From Phycisphaerae bacterium (GTDB taxonomy: Bacteria; Planctomycetota; Phycisphaerae; UBA1845), in contig JANQQK010000015.1 in assembly GCA_028289375.1 (NCBI GenBank), forward strand, positions 1 through 40,654: a stretch of 40,654 nt of DNA, written 5' to 3'. A model generated the notes under the pieces. That model had not been told where the DNA came from. It saw nothing but the letters and a program-made list of their open reading frames with translations, and ran no database searches. The translations under genes and the position numbers were made by a program. Position 1 is the first letter of the stretch. The number at the start of each line of letters is the position of its first letter. This document shows, one piece after another, positions 18,153 through 27,965 of the stretch.

Positions 18153-19003
18153 AACGGCGACGAAGCATCGCACTGATCCTCACGCTCTTGCTGGTGACTT
18201 TGCTTGCCACGACCACGGCACAGCTGGCGACGGCAACGTCGGTGGAATCCATCGTCGTGGCTCGACAGCACAACGGCCTGCAGCACACGTTGGCGGTCGA
18301 CAGCGCGATGCGCCTGATCGAGCGGCTCGTCGTGGATGACGCGTCCATCTCGCGCGACCTCGATGCAGTTGGATCGCACGCTCTCGACCTCGCGGTGGGA
18401 ACGTGCGACGTACGCGTTCGCGTGACCGACGACGGCGCGAAGTTCGACGTGAACGCTTTCGCCGATGATGGCAGCGAACGTCAGCTCAAGCGTAAACTCC
18501 GACGACTCGCACGCTCCGTGCGCATGCCGATGCCTGAATTGGACATTCGGCCCGTTGTCGACGAAGAAGCCCTCGATCGCAGAATTCCCTGGTTCGATCA
18601 GCTCTTCGACCACGTCCAGCCGACCGAGGTGTTTCGGTGGGATGACACATCCGTTGATGCCGTGTGGTCCGATGTGATCTCCTGCTTCGGTAGCGGACGT
18701 GTCGATCTGCGGCGGGCCAGTCTACCGGTGTTGTCGGCCATGCTCGATGACCTTGACCGCGGACTGGCCCGCCGGCTCCTGCAGGACCGCAATCGAAACT
18801 CTGACTCCAAGACGAGCACTGTGTTGGCAGATCTGGCACCTGGCATCCAAAGTGAGGTCCAATCGCGGATCGGCTACGATTTGCAGCGCTACGCGCTCAG
18901 CATCACCACGAGCATCGGAGGGGACACTCGTCGCTGGTACGTAGTCGCCACGATCAACGAGAGCGGAACCGACATCCACCACCGGGGGCAACTCCAATGG
19001 TAG
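18149..19003 (+). CDS. gspK: Minor pseudopilin GspK-like
   Basis: 284 residues with a GTG start overlapping gspJ by 4 nt; GAGG lies upstream. The N-terminal helix RRRS|IALILTLLLVTLLATTTAQ lacks Glu+5, as GspK normally does, but has Ser in place of Gly at the presumed -1. CDVRVRVTDDGAKFDVNAF matches the GspK phrase for the folded head, and a helical insert follows. It is somewhat shorter than the usual length of over 300. GspK caps the pseudopilus. Confidence 0.85.
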   Translation: MKRRRSIALILTLLLVTLLATTTAQLATATSVESIVVARQHNGLQHTLAVDSAMRLIERLVVDDASISRDLDAVGSHALDLAVGTCDVRVRVTDDGAKFDVNAFADDGSERQLKRKLRRLARSVRMPMPELDIRPVVDEEALDRRIPWFDQLFDHVQPTEVFRWDDTSVDAVWSDVISCFGSGRVDLRRASLPVLSAMLDDLDRGLARRLLQDRNRNSDSKTSTVLADLAPGIQSEVQSRIGYDLQRYALSITTSIGGDTRRWYVVATINESGTDIHHRGQLQW

Positions 19004-19515
19004 GTCGGTCCGGTCATTCATCTCTCATCGGCGCAATGCGGCTGGTTCGCTGGTTGCTGGCTGGCGGCGCGGTTGTGCTGATCGTGCTGATCTTCCGGCC
19101 GGCGGCGACAAGCGATGTTGCTTCCACCATGCCGCCAACCGCGGAGCAGGTACCTGCCGTCCCCGACGAGCCACTGCGAGAGCTTGCCTGGTTCGCGCCG
19201 CTGTGGCACCGCGATCTGCAGCAGGAGCTTTTCCCGCCATCACAGGCCGCCCAGGAGTCTGAGCCGCCTCCACCGCCCAAGCCGCTGCCGGTCCTCTTGG
19301 GGACGTTCATTGAGGCGGACCGACAGTTCGCTCATCTTCGCAACAACGCCGGACGCATCCAGGTGCTCACTGTCGGTGATGACGTGGATGGATACGCGAT
19401 CAGCGCCATCGAGCGAGGCTCCGTCATGCTTCTCAGAGGCGCCGCAACCTACCGTCTTGAGCTTCAACAGCCCAAGCCGCAACTGACCATCCGAACGGTG
19501 ACGTCCACGCCATGA
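18997..19515 (+). CDS. gspC: GspC-like inner-membrane connector
   Basis: 172 residues. It has a short cytoplasmic tail, one membrane helix (about 14-34, WLLAGGAVVLIVLIF), a proline-rich linker (EPPPPPKPLP) and a small C-terminal HR-type beta domain (VLLGTFIEADRQFAHLRN, VGDDVDGYAISAIERGSVML). This matches GspC (or PilP-like) proteins that link the inner-membrane platform to the secretin N0 domain. No PDZ or coiled-coil tail is present. It overlaps gspK by 7 nt and gspL by 4 nt. Confidence 0.8.
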   Translation: MVGRSGHSSLIGAMRLVRWLLAGGAVVLIVLIFRPAATSDVASTMPPTAEQVPAVPDEPLRELAWFAPLWHRDLQQELFPPSQAAQESEPPPPPKPLPVLLGTFIEADRQFAHLRNNAGRIQVLTVGDDVDGYAISAIERGSVMLLRGAATYRLELQQPKPQLTIRTVTSTP

Positions 19516-20678
19516 AGAAGCGCTTCGTCATCCTGATCGGCAGCAACTCTGTGACCATGCACGTGGTCGAATTGCGTCGACAGGGAAGAAGCGCTCTATG
19601 GCAAACACGCGTTGACTGCGCCGTGGCACCGACGCTCTATGATGGATTCGACCCAACGGCAATCCTGGAGGCTATCGGCAAGGGACTAAGCGACAATGGC
19701 ACAAGCCACGCGGACACGACGCTCGTGATTCCTTCGAGGTGGTGTTACGATCATCCGGTTGACCTACCCAGGAAGCGCCTCGTCCGTAGCGCCGCCACCT
19801 ATGCGTTGGAGGAGTTCCTGCCTGCGCCTATCGACACCGTAACCTGCGACTTCCGGCGGATCGATGACACGCACGTCTTAGGGGTGGCCGTACCATCGGC
19901 GCCGATGGCCCATGTGCTCAGCGGGTTGGCCGAACTGGGATTGTCGGTCGATGTGATCACGCCGATGGATCGTGACGGCGAAGCGCTCGGCGACGAGTCC
20001 ACTGATTCGGAACTGGATGACGACGACGAGGAGCGAATTGACCAGTTACTCGACGAAGTCTGCACCTGTCGCCGACTCATCAACCTATGCCGGGGCGCTT
20101 TGGCCGGTTCGTCCAGGCGTAATACCGTCGGCCGCAATCTCGAAAAAACACTCGCTGTCGCGGCGGTGTTCATGTTGTGCCTGCTGACGTGGCTCTCGGC
20201 ACAGCTTGGTACGTATGATGACGCACTCAAGTCCACGCATGGGGAAATGGCCGAGGTCTATACCTCTGTCTTCCCTGAATCAGCTCTGCCACCCAATCCA
20301 GCCATGCGTCTCGCCTCCGAACGCCTCAGACTGGAGCGACAGGTAGGTGCCGATGTTGGTGCCGATGAAGACGCGCTTGATCAGCGCGACCGTTTGGCCA
20401 GCCTCGTCGCACTGAGAGAATTGGCAGGATCGTTGTCGTCGGATATCCGTCTCCGCCTACAGGACGTGACCATCGATGATCGGCGATTCGTACTGCGCGG
20501 GGAGACACGCGATCACCGTGACGCTGAACGCATCGCCGAGGCGGTCGGCAGCATCGACGGATGGGACGTCGAGCCGCCACGAACATCGAGGCTGGATGAG
20601 GGCGGCGTTCAGTTCAGCCTGCGGGCATCACGGCGTACGCAAGGTGCTGAAGGAAAGACGCTGGCCGATGGGCGATAA
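19512..20678 (+). CDS. gspL: GspL-like inner-membrane protein
   Basis: 388 residues. The cytoplasmic actin-like domain (about 1-160) binds GspE in this family. An acidic stretch DDDDEERID lies near 175, one membrane helix at about 214-234 (LAVAAVFMLCLLTWLSAQL), and a periplasmic ferredoxin-like domain at the end (RLRLQDVTIDDRRFVLRGE). The start overlaps the gspC stop by 4 nt. The last 21 codons recur in the decayed copy at 27336-27402. Confidence 0.88.
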   Translation: MKKRFVILIGSNSVTMHVVELRRQGRSALWQTRVDCAVAPTLYDGFDPTAILEAIGKGLSDNGTSHADTTLVIPSRWCYDHPVDLPRKRLVRSAATYALEEFLPAPIDTVTCDFRRIDDTHVLGVAVPSAPMAHVLSGLAELGLSVDVITPMDRDGEALGDESTDSELDDDDEERIDQLLDEVCTCRRLINLCRGALAGSSRRNTVGRNLEKTLAVAAVFMLCLLTWLSAQLGTYDDALKSTHGEMAEVYTSVFPESALPPNPAMRLASERLRLERQVGADVGADEDALDQRDRLASLVALRELAGSLSSDIRLRLQDVTIDDRRFVLRGETRDHRDAERIAEAVGSIDGWDVEPPRTSRLDEGGVQFSLRASRRTQGAEGKTLADGR

Positions 20679-21261
20679 AGACGCACAACAGGTTCAGACT
20701 ACCGCCCGAACGGTCAGGCGGCGCGCATTCACTGCAGGTCTGCGACGGTGGGAATCGCTGCCGCAGCGAACACGTCTTTGGCTGGTCGCACTTCCGGTGT
20801 GCGTACTGGCGTTCGCCTGCTGGTGGCAGTACCGCACTCTCGCGAGCGCGGAAAACCGCCTCGCCGCACGCGGGACCGCACTCCTGCAAATGAAACAGGA
20901 TGCCGAAGTGATCCACAAACTGGAATCGGCACCCAAACGAGCGACTGAGCAACTGAGATCCAAAGAGGAACTCCTCGCAACGATCGAGCAATCCATGATG
21001 GCGGGCGGCATCCCCGTGGACCGTTGGCTGGACACCATCCCGCAACCGCCCGTTCAGAGACCGGGCGAACCGATCAAGCGCGTGGGAACGCGTTTCTACA
21101 TCGAGAATGTCGGGCTGGAACAGCTGGCCAGCTTCACGGTCGACCTTGTTCGGCGCGATCTCACGCTCGATCTCACGTCTTTGCATTTGACAGCACCGCG
21201 TGGCGGAAACCGGGATCACTGGGATGCGGATCTGGTGATTTCGTACGCGGTCGTGGAGTGA
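20668..21261 (+). CDS. gspM: GspM-like inner-membrane protein
   Basis: 197 residues from ATG 20668, overlapping gspL by 11 nt (AAGGAAAG upstream). It has a basic cytoplasmic tail, one membrane helix (LWLVALPVCVLAFACWWQY, about 38-56), a coiled segment, and a periplasmic ferredoxin-like domain ending ADLVISYAVVE. This is the usual GspM layout, and GspM dimerises with GspL. A longer frame from 20476 exists but lies inside gspL and lacks a ribosome site. It is the last gene of the operon. A diverged, broken copy lies at 27403-27965. Confidence 0.88.
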   Translation: MGDKDAQQVQTTARTVRRRAFTAGLRRWESLPQRTRLWLVALPVCVLAFACWWQYRTLASAENRLAARGTALLQMKQDAEVIHKLESAPKRATEQLRSKEELLATIEQSMMAGGIPVDRWLDTIPQPPVQRPGEPIKRVGTRFYIENVGLEQLASFTVDLVRRDLTLDLTSLHLTAPRGGNRDHWDADLVISYAVVE

Positions 21262-21842
21262 ATTTGTGCGTCTGGTCGCTTCGATGCATCTACAAGGCTA
21301 CGAAACCAAGGGCCGGAGAGCGCAGGTCGACATACTCAAGTCCAATCGCGAAAGGAGCTTGGAATAAAGCCCCGCTTTTCCTGACGGCATTCACCCCCAC
21401 ATGTCGTTCGTCACGATCGGGGTATTCCCGCAGGAAAATGATGACGGTGTTGCGATTGACACCGTTGGCTCAGGACTCAATACAAGCAACTGAGTTGAAC
21501 GGGATCGTCAAAATCACTATCTTTAGAGTGAGAGCATATTCTAGACCTTGATCGAACCGCTGACGTGACGAGTGGCTTTTTCGTGGATTGGTAAAGGCCA
21601 ATTCTGCAGCAGGCCGGCCCCAAGCGGTCGGCACCAACAGCTTCTCTTGATTGGGTGCTCGGTATGCAGTCTTCTCTAGGCCGTCTTCTGACGGAGGATC
21701 TCTGAACAATCGAACGTCCGCACGTGGATTTGATCGTCTTAGCCGAGCGCCCGATTCACATCGGCCGAACAAGAAATTCATGCAGTCGATGGAACATCGA
21801 CGACGTACAACGACCCGGGCTCAAGAAAAGGGGAAACCGAAC
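21262..21842 (+). other. Intergenic region after gspM
   Basis: 581 nt without a convincing gene. A perfect 7-bp hairpin ACGGTGT-TGCGATTG-ACACCGT lies at 21444-21465 with no T-run after it. Open frames here (for example the in-frame extension of the next gene back to 21651) lack ribosome sites and recognisable sequence. It probably holds the end of the secretion transcript and the promoter of the next gene. Confidence 0.5.
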
Positions 21843-24800
21843 ATGCATCATGACTCGACAAAAAGTGCCTCGAAGAGCGGTAAGTGTGGGTTGGGATTCT
21901 GGATGCTACTGGCGATAACGACTGTGACCTGCGCTGAGTCGCGCGCGCAGTTTCAGTTTCACTATAAACCGATCATTCGTGAAGGAATGCCGCCAACCAA
22001 CATCGCCAATCTCAACATCACCTTGAATGTGTCTGCTGCGGGCTTGGTTTTTGGCGGACGAAACGCAGAAGAGCCAACGAACAGCCGTTTCTACCTTTGG
22101 GATGGGGCTGAGATAACTGAATTTGCGGCAGAGGGAGACGATCCGGGCGAATTCCTGTCTCTCGGCTTCGCCACGATCAATGATTCGGGAACGATCGCAC
22201 TCAGCGCGGTGCCGAATGACGAGAATCGAGCCTCGGTGTTCGTCGATGACGGGAGTAGCCGTATTCGTATCTTTGATGGCGTATCAAACGACATTAACGC
22301 GAATCGTCCCAGCATCAACAACGCCGGACATGTGGCGTTTTCGGTCGGCGGATCGAATGATCGCGACATTTACCTCTGGAACGGCAAGTCGACCAATACG
22401 ATCCTGGTGAAGGACGAGTCCTTTCTCGATGATATTGGCGAAATCGTCGTTCTGAGTGATTCGGGCTTCGCCTACATCCATGGTCGAGACCCGCAGATAG
22501 CCACTTTCCCCGATTCGTATCGAGTCGATTCAAAAGGCAACGTCGAGTTTGTCCTTGATGCGGAGGGTACGTTCCTGCCGGATGTTAATGCGATAGACGA
22601 CTACGTGACTGTCCGCGTAAACAGCGGCGTGACGCGCGTCCGCGGCGACTTTCAGCAGACTGAGACACTCGCATCGACGAAAGACGGGTTCACACTGCTT
22701 GGCCAGCGTGCGAGCACCAATGCTCGACGCGACGTGGTCTTCCGCGGTTTCGATCCATCAGGAGGAATCTTCATTTATCGCGGTTTCGAGATCGCCGCGG
22801 TCGCACGTGTTGGTGACACAGTGGCCGGTACCAATCTGACATTCGCAGATTTTGGTGCCCCGGTGATCGACGACCGCGGGCGGATATTCTTTGGAGCGTT
22901 CGCCGGGGGCGGTCTTGGAATCTACGTTGCAACCATCATGGGAGATAGTGATTTCGACGGTGACGTCGACGAAGCGGACTTTGCGTTCTTCCAGAGGTGT
23001 TTCGGTGGCGAGATCCCGGAAAGCCTCGGTGCACCACCATCGGACGAGTGCATTGCTTCGTTCGATTTTGATGGTGACGGCGACATCGACTTGGACGACT
23101 ACGAGTCGCTCCTGAACGTCACCAACGGACCGTGTACTTCCACTCCCTTGATCACGACTCATCCGACCGATCAGGAAGTGGGTGTTGGAGAGATGGCCAC
23201 ATTCACGGTTGCAGCGATTGGCGAAAACGAGCTGAGTTACCAATGGTCGTTCTTTGATGACGAGATTCCAGGTGCGACGGACGCTCAGTTGATCATTGAA
23301 GACCCGTCGCCGTTGGAAGCGGGCGTGTATCGCGTGCGGGTGAGCGATGGATGCTCATCGGTAAGCAGTTTCGCTACGCTGACGGTTGGAGGCCCACAGG
23401 CGTTCACATGGAACGTCGCAACTGGCGAATGGGGGAACCCCGCCAATTGGACTCCTGCTGGAATTCCGAGTGTTGCCGGTGACTCGGCTACGATCGACAA
23501 CGGTGGCAATGTAAGCGTGATGGGGCAGTTTTCGTACGGCGACACCAACGTAGTGGATGGCACTTTGGCATTCACTGATTCGTCGGACGTGCTCACGAGC
23601 GACTTATTCCTGGTCGGGGGGAACGATGCACCTGCCCGAATTGAATCAACGGGTGGTGGTTCGATGAACGGTCCATTGCAACTGCGCGCAGACGGCTCAC
23701 TGGTTGTTGCCGATGGCGTCCTGACCCAGGATGGTCCGAGCATCACCGCGGATCCAGGCAGCCTCATGCGGGTCGAATCGTCGGCAGCAGAGCTGCAAAT
23801 CGACTCCATGGACACTTTCTCGAACGGAAGTGTCGAGGTCGAAGCCGGGGGGCTGCTCGAGTTCGCTGGCCGTTGGTGGCTCGACGGGATTGCGAGTATT
23901 GATAGCTCAACGGTGCGTGTCGACTCGAATGCCTTCGTGGGTGCCTCCGGCGAAGGTGAGGTGACACTGACAGGACTCGGTGCCCAGTTGGAAGTCAATT
24001 TCCTGATCATCGCGGACGATCCGGGAAGTTCCGGGACCATCAATGTGAATGACGGCGCCATTCTGGAATGTCGAACAATCAACCTTGGAGAAGACGGTGA
24101 TGGCCAGGTCGTCGTGAATGACGCAATCATGCGACAAAGTCAGGATGGGCTGGTTTCCATGGCAGTGCAATCAACCAGTTCCGGTACTGTCCGGATCGAG
24201 AACGGTGCAGAGTGGCAGTTTGACCGTGGGAACTTCCAGATCGGACGGCGCGGCGTTGGCAGTGTGGTCATTGATGGCGCTGGAACGTCACTCTCATTCT
24301 CGGGAGACGGCATTAGTTTGTCAGCCCAACCCGGTGGACAAGGCTCCATGACAGTCTCCAACGGCGCAAGTGTCCAGGTAGGGACGAACGCTGGAACCAC
24401 TTTCATTGGTGAGTACGGTATTGGGACATGGACTGTCGATTCCGGTTCAACGGTTGACACTGCGGGCAACGGTGTGTTCGTGGGCGGTAATCAGGGTGGC
24501 GAAGGCACCCTGAGCGTACTGGAGAACAGTCAGTTCAGTATGACCGGTCAGAACAACGGCGTGAACATCGGACGAAACGGAATCGGTCACCTGATCGTCG
24601 ACGGGGCCGGCTCATCATTCACGACCGAAAGCAACGCAGAAATGCGCGCCGGCGATATCATGATAAGTGGCGGCGGCAGCTTCGATTGCGGCGGCATTCT
24701 CGAGATCACCGGCGGAGAGATGACCGTGACCGGAACGGGCTCGAGTGCAACATGCACGGGTCTCTCGATGGAGATCGACGACACCGTCGTTGTTCAATCT

Positions 24801-25415
24801 GGCGCCGCATTCTCTGTGACAAATACTCTGTTTATATCCGGGACGCTAAAAGTCACAGGCGCTTCATTCGATGGGAACTTGACGAGCATCTCCGGCATAG
24901 CAACTTGTGACAACGCGACAGTAGCCATGGGAAGTCAACTCACGATCAACGGTTCTCTAGAATCGGTCGCCACCACGTTCTCAAGTCCAACTGTGAGCAT
25001 TGGTGTTGACGGGGCAATCGTTGACGACACGAGTGCGCCGAGCACGATCGACCTTTCGGCCTTTGCGAATGCTTCGCAGATGAATGAATCTTGGGAGACG
25101 CGGGAAACCACCCTGCGATTCAGCGGTACGGACGCTGTTCTCGAAGCCGCTTCAAGCGATCTCGGAGCAGTGCAGATAGGATACGTGGACAACTTTGCAT
25201 TGGGGACCGTCGAGTTGACCGGCAGTTCGACAACGCTGACTCTCATTGACGATGAGGATAACGTCGAGGGGGCTGAAGCCGTCTATATCGGCACGCTCGT
25301 AATTCCCACAGGCACGACGCTCGATCTCGCCGGGCTTAAGCTGTACGTTGAGACGCTCGATCAACAGGGTACCGTACTCCTCAACGGGGGGACATTGGAG
25401 ATCGTCAACCGGTAG
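21843..25415 (+). CDS. Large exported beta-repeat protein with dockerin-like and Ig-like domains
   Basis: 1190 residues. The start at 21843 gives AGGGG at good spacing and a signal sequence (MHHDSTKSASKSGKCGLGFWMLLAITTVTC, cleavage near SRA-QF); an upstream in-frame extension is possible. Order: an N-terminal propeller-like region (about 30-355); a paired dockerin-like Asp-rich calcium module (GDSDFDGDVDEADFAFFQRC ... FDFDGDGDIDLDDYESLL) near 360-420; an Ig-like domain (WSFFDDEIPGATDAQLIIE) near 430-510; then about 600 residues of autotransporter-type repeats (GxGxhxVdGAGSS, GxxGxhxVxxGA) that should form a beta-solenoid. The end TLDLAGLKLYVETL...GTVLLNGGTLEIV matches a common planctomycete C-terminus. 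It is probably a surface or secreted structural protein and possibly a substrate of the adjacent secretion system. Confidence 0.88.
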   Translation: MHHDSTKSASKSGKCGLGFWMLLAITTVTCAESRAQFQFHYKPIIREGMPPTNIANLNITLNVSAAGLVFGGRNAEEPTNSRFYLWDGAEITEFAAEGDDPGEFLSLGFATINDSGTIALSAVPNDENRASVFVDDGSSRIRIFDGVSNDINANRPSINNAGHVAFSVGGSNDRDIYLWNGKSTNTILVKDESFLDDIGEIVVLSDSGFAYIHGRDPQIATFPDSYRVDSKGNVEFVLDAEGTFLPDVNAIDDYVTVRVNSGVTRVRGDFQQTETLASTKDGFTLLGQRASTNARRDVVFRGFDPSGGIFIYRGFEIAAVARVGDTVAGTNLTFADFGAPVIDDRGRIFFGAFAGGGLGIYVATIMGDSDFDGDVDEADFAFFQRCFGGEIPESLGAPPSDECIASFDFDGDGDIDLDDYESLLNVTNGPCTSTPLITTHPTDQEVGVGEMATFTVAAIGENELSYQWSFFDDEIPGATDAQLIIEDPSPLEAGVYRVRVSDGCSSVSSFATLTVGGPQAFTWNVATGEWGNPANWTPAGIPSVAGDSATIDNGGNVSVMGQFSYGDTNVVDGTLAFTDSSDVLTSDLFLVGGNDAPARIESTGGGSMNGPLQLRADGSLVVADGVLTQDGPSITADPGSLMRVESSAAELQIDSMDTFSNGSVEVEAGGLLEFAGRWWLDGIASIDSSTVRVDSNAFVGASGEGEVTLTGLGAQLEVNFLIIADDPGSSGTINVNDGAILECRTINLGEDGDGQVVVNDAIMRQSQDGLVSMAVQSTSSGTVRIENGAEWQFDRGNFQIGRRGVGSVVIDGAGTSLSFSGDGISLSAQPGGQGSMTVSNGASVQVGTNAGTTFIGEYGIGTWTVDSGSTVDTAGNGVFVGGNQGGEGTLSVLENSQFSMTGQNNGVNIGRNGIGHLIVDGAGSSFTTESNAEMRAGDIMISGGGSFDCGGILEITGGEMTVTGTGSSATCTGLSMEIDDTVVVQSGAAFSVTNTLFISGTLKVTGASFDGNLTSISGIATCDNATVAMGSQLTINGSLESVATTFSSPTVSIGVDGAIVDDTSAPSTIDLSAFANASQMNESWETRETTLRFSGTDAVLEAASSDLGAVQIGYVDNFALGTVELTGSSTTLTLIDDEDNVEGAEAVYIGTLVIPTGTTLDLAGLKLYVETLDQQGTVLLNGGTLEIVNR

Positions 25416-25749
25416 TGACTTGAGTTTCAGGTATCATGTCGGATGGACCATCGATCGGTCAGGACATGGCGGAGGTTGGGGGCCGAGGCTGCGATTTCTT
25501 GGCACAGGCCGAAGTCAAATCTGGCGCACTCGCTTCTGCATGCAGGAGAAGTAATGGTGGAGGACCGCACAATGCTGCCTTTAGCAAGAACTCTATCCGG
25601 CGCGTTTTCGGTGATCAGGCTCGCAAGATGGGTAACTGCGGAGGGCGATTCACTCGACGGCTGGGGCGACTTGGTCTGTACCGTTCCTTGTTAGCCGAGG
25701 AGCGATATTCACTCGTCGCGATCGCATCCGAACGACAAGGAGACTACTC
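25416..25749 (+). other. Intergenic region between two exported-protein genes
   Basis: 334 nt. One 105-codon frame (25436-25753) spans it and ends in a 4-nt GTGA overlap with the next gene. It has no recognisable motif, a weak ribosome site and codon choice unlike its neighbours, so it is not called as a gene. The ribosome site of the next gene (AAGGAG) is at the end. Confidence 0.4.
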
Positions 25750-27309
25750 GTGATCTTATTGCCAAACGTGCTTATGGTGGCCCTGTCTGTCGCATCAAGC
25801 TGCGATCGTGACTGTCCGGAGTTCGACTATCAAACGGGGTCATCTTCTTCAATTCAACGCAACTGCTCTGCCGCATGCTCCATAGGAGGAGTCGGATGTA
25901 CAGGGCCTTTCCCGAACTCGCAGATATGTTGCTCTGGAGTGTCGTGTCCCAGTAGCTCCTATTGTCTCGAACTCGAAACCGAAGTAGAGGAATTCAGCAC
26001 CGCGCCACCCCCGAACATCTCGTTCAACAGCGGGTCGACCAGCGGCACACAGACGGTGCCCAGTTGCAGTGGACTCCTATGCGCCTCTGGAAGCTGTTCG
26101 GCAAGCGGCTCTGTCACTAGCGTTTTTCTAAGCGCCACGTCGATGGGCGGGCGCTTGAGCGCAAGCTCTGCCGCTGAATTAACCTCGTCGAATTGCGATG
26201 CTCCATGCTGCTCACCGCCAGGCTTCGCGTCATCCGCATTCAACGAGTCGTCGCTCACGGTATTCTTCGACCTTGACGACGTCGCGGATATAGAGCTGGA
26301 GCTCGATCATGTCAGTTCGAGCTATTCCGTCGATACATTTAGCGCCAATATCCAGCACGTGGGCATCGGGGGCTTCTTCATGGGTCTCGACAATTCGTTC
26401 GGATGTGTTTGCGATACGCTTCAGCCTGGAAGCTACGTTCTCAACGCGTTCATTCGTGCAAGAAGTCTAACAGGCGATGACTGTCCCACGGTCGATATCG
26501 AAGAGGCTCTTATGATGGACGTGACTGCGTCCATTCGACCTTCGAGCGACTTGTGTGGCGAGAATCTGTCCTGCACGGGCGTCGAGTGTGACGGTTGGGA
26601 CGAAGGGCCCTCATTGGATCATGCAACGATGTGCAGTTCTGCTGATCCTGGTTGCGCAGGTGCACCCGTCGTTCCCAGTGGCTTTATTGACCCGCGCATT
26701 GAGAGTTCCAATGGATCGACGGTCAATCTTGGCATGGACACGTTTACTTTGGTGTTTACCGAGGAAGTATTCGACATCGGAAGCACCGATTGTGGGCTTG
26801 CATCCGGCAATATCTCGACGTCGTCGTTTCAGGTTACCGAGACCGGTGCCGGCACGCCACCCAGCGTTACGAGCGTTGCGAAAGATGGCTCAGATCCCAA
26901 GAAAATCGTTGTTACGCTTGACCGTGACATAACCATTCAGGAGTGGACGACGATTATTGCCTGCGTCGAAGATTCCTGCGGCAACGTCATTGCGGACCAA
27001 GGTAACCTTGGTGCTTCGAACGAGCCTGATCGAATAGATGTTGCCTTCTTGCCGGGCGATGTCAATCAGGACGGCACTGTGTCGCCCTTTGATTTTCTGG
27101 ATCGCAACAAGTTCTGTGCTGACACCGACGACCCTGCATGCGGAGATCCTGATGATCTAAGACTCTACATCGACAGCGATCGCAATTGCACGCTTGATTG
27201 CGTTGGACCCACTGGGGCGGACTATTGGGCTTCGTTGGACATTGTGAACGGCACGGGGAACGCGACTCAGTCTTGGTCTTCGGAGAATTTGAACAACTCG
27301 CGTCCGTAG
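25750..27309 (+). CDS. Cysteine-rich exported protein with Ig-like and dockerin-like domains
   Basis: 519 residues with a GTG start (AAGGAG 8 nt upstream). The short hydrophobic N-terminus MILLPNVLMVALSVASSC ends in a lipobox-like ASSC, so it may be a lipoprotein. Residues about 20-160 are very rich in Cys and Ser (CSAACSIGG, CCSGVSC, CSGLLCASGSC). Residues about 315-430 resemble a bacterial SbsA-type Ig-like domain (FTLVFTEEVFDIGS ... KKIVVTLDRDI ... CVEDSCGN). The end carries dockerin-like calcium loops (GDVNQDGTVSPFDFLDRNKF ... DSDRNCTLDC). The function is unknown; a disulfide-stabilised surface protein is likely. Confidence 0.85.
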   Translation: MILLPNVLMVALSVASSCDRDCPEFDYQTGSSSSIQRNCSAACSIGGVGCTGPFPNSQICCSGVSCPSSSYCLELETEVEEFSTAPPPNISFNSGSTSGTQTVPSCSGLLCASGSCSASGSVTSVFLSATSMGGRLSASSAAELTSSNCDAPCCSPPGFASSAFNESSLTVFFDLDDVADIELELDHVSSSYSVDTFSANIQHVGIGGFFMGLDNSFGCVCDTLQPGSYVLNAFIRARSLTGDDCPTVDIEEALMMDVTASIRPSSDLCGENLSCTGVECDGWDEGPSLDHATMCSSADPGCAGAPVVPSGFIDPRIESSNGSTVNLGMDTFTLVFTEEVFDIGSTDCGLASGNISTSSFQVTETGAGTPPSVTSVAKDGSDPKKIVVTLDRDITIQEWTTIIACVEDSCGNVIADQGNLGASNEPDRIDVAFLPGDVNQDGTVSPFDFLDRNKFCADTDDPACGDPDDLRLYIDSDRNCTLDCVGPTGADYWASLDIVNGTGNATQSWSSENLNNSRP

Positions 27310-27335
27310 TTGCACTCAATCATCGTATTGCTACT

Positions 27336-27965
27336 ATGGCCGTGCAATTCAGCCTTCTCGCTTCGCGATCAGCGAGTCAATCCAAAACGGAAACACTGGC
27401 CGATGGTCGATCAGTCTGCTCCAACCAATGCCCCGTAGGCACCGTGGCACCGCATTCGCACGCAATGGCATGAAATTGCCCCGCGTGCCCGGTTGGCGGT
27501 GCTGGTGCTCTCGCTGAGCACCTTGGTCTTCGCGTGCTGGTGGCAGTGGCGGGCTGTTGTATCCGCAGAGACATTGATCGTCTCCAAACAACAGATGCGT
27601 CATGATGCCCGCGTTATCCAACAACTCTCCACTGCCCCGAAGAGAACCGCCGATGAATTGCGATCCAACGAGGGACTGCAGGCAACAATAGAGCAGGCCC
27701 TCGCCGCAAGCGACATTCCGCAGGAACAATGGCAGGACACCATTCCGTAGCCGCCTCAGCAGTTGCCCGGTGAGCCGATCAAACGGATCAGTACGCGGTT
27801 TTTGGGGAGCGGATGGGGCTGCGTCAACTGACCGGGTTCGCGGTCGAACTATTCGATCGCGATCTGACGCTGGAGGTCTCGTCATTCCACTTGACGGCCC
27901 CGCGAGGAAGCGATACTAGCTGCTAGGACGTGGATCTGATGATCGACTACGCCGTCCTCGATTAG
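27336..27965 (+). pseudogene. Decayed second copy of gspL 3' end and gspM
   Basis: Translation of 27336-27402 (AVQFSLLASR...TLADGR) matches the last 21 residues of GspL at 20613-20675, with the stop codon lost (TCA in place of TAA). From 27403 the frame follows GspM: RLAVLVLSLSTLVFACWWQW, then TAPKRTADELRSNEGLQATI, QDTIP, PGEPIKRISTRF, then after a 1-nt deletion near 27802-27806 LTLEVSSFHLTAPRG and DLMIDYAVLD, ending in TAG at 27963. In-frame TAG codons at 27436, 27748 (Gln in GspM) and 27924 (Trp in GspM) also break it. The copy is well diverged yet keeps the protein pattern, so it was a functional paralogue that later decayed. Confidence 0.9.

Noticed and set aside
25436..25753. 105-codon frame overlapping the next start by GTGA
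   Set aside because: No motif, weak ribosome site and codon choice unlike the neighbours; kept only as a note on the gap.
27403..27965. Several in-frame TAG codons in a gspM-like frame, suggesting amber recoding
   Set aside because: A 1-nt deletion also breaks the frame and other genes in the window end normally in TAG, so decay is the simpler explanation.
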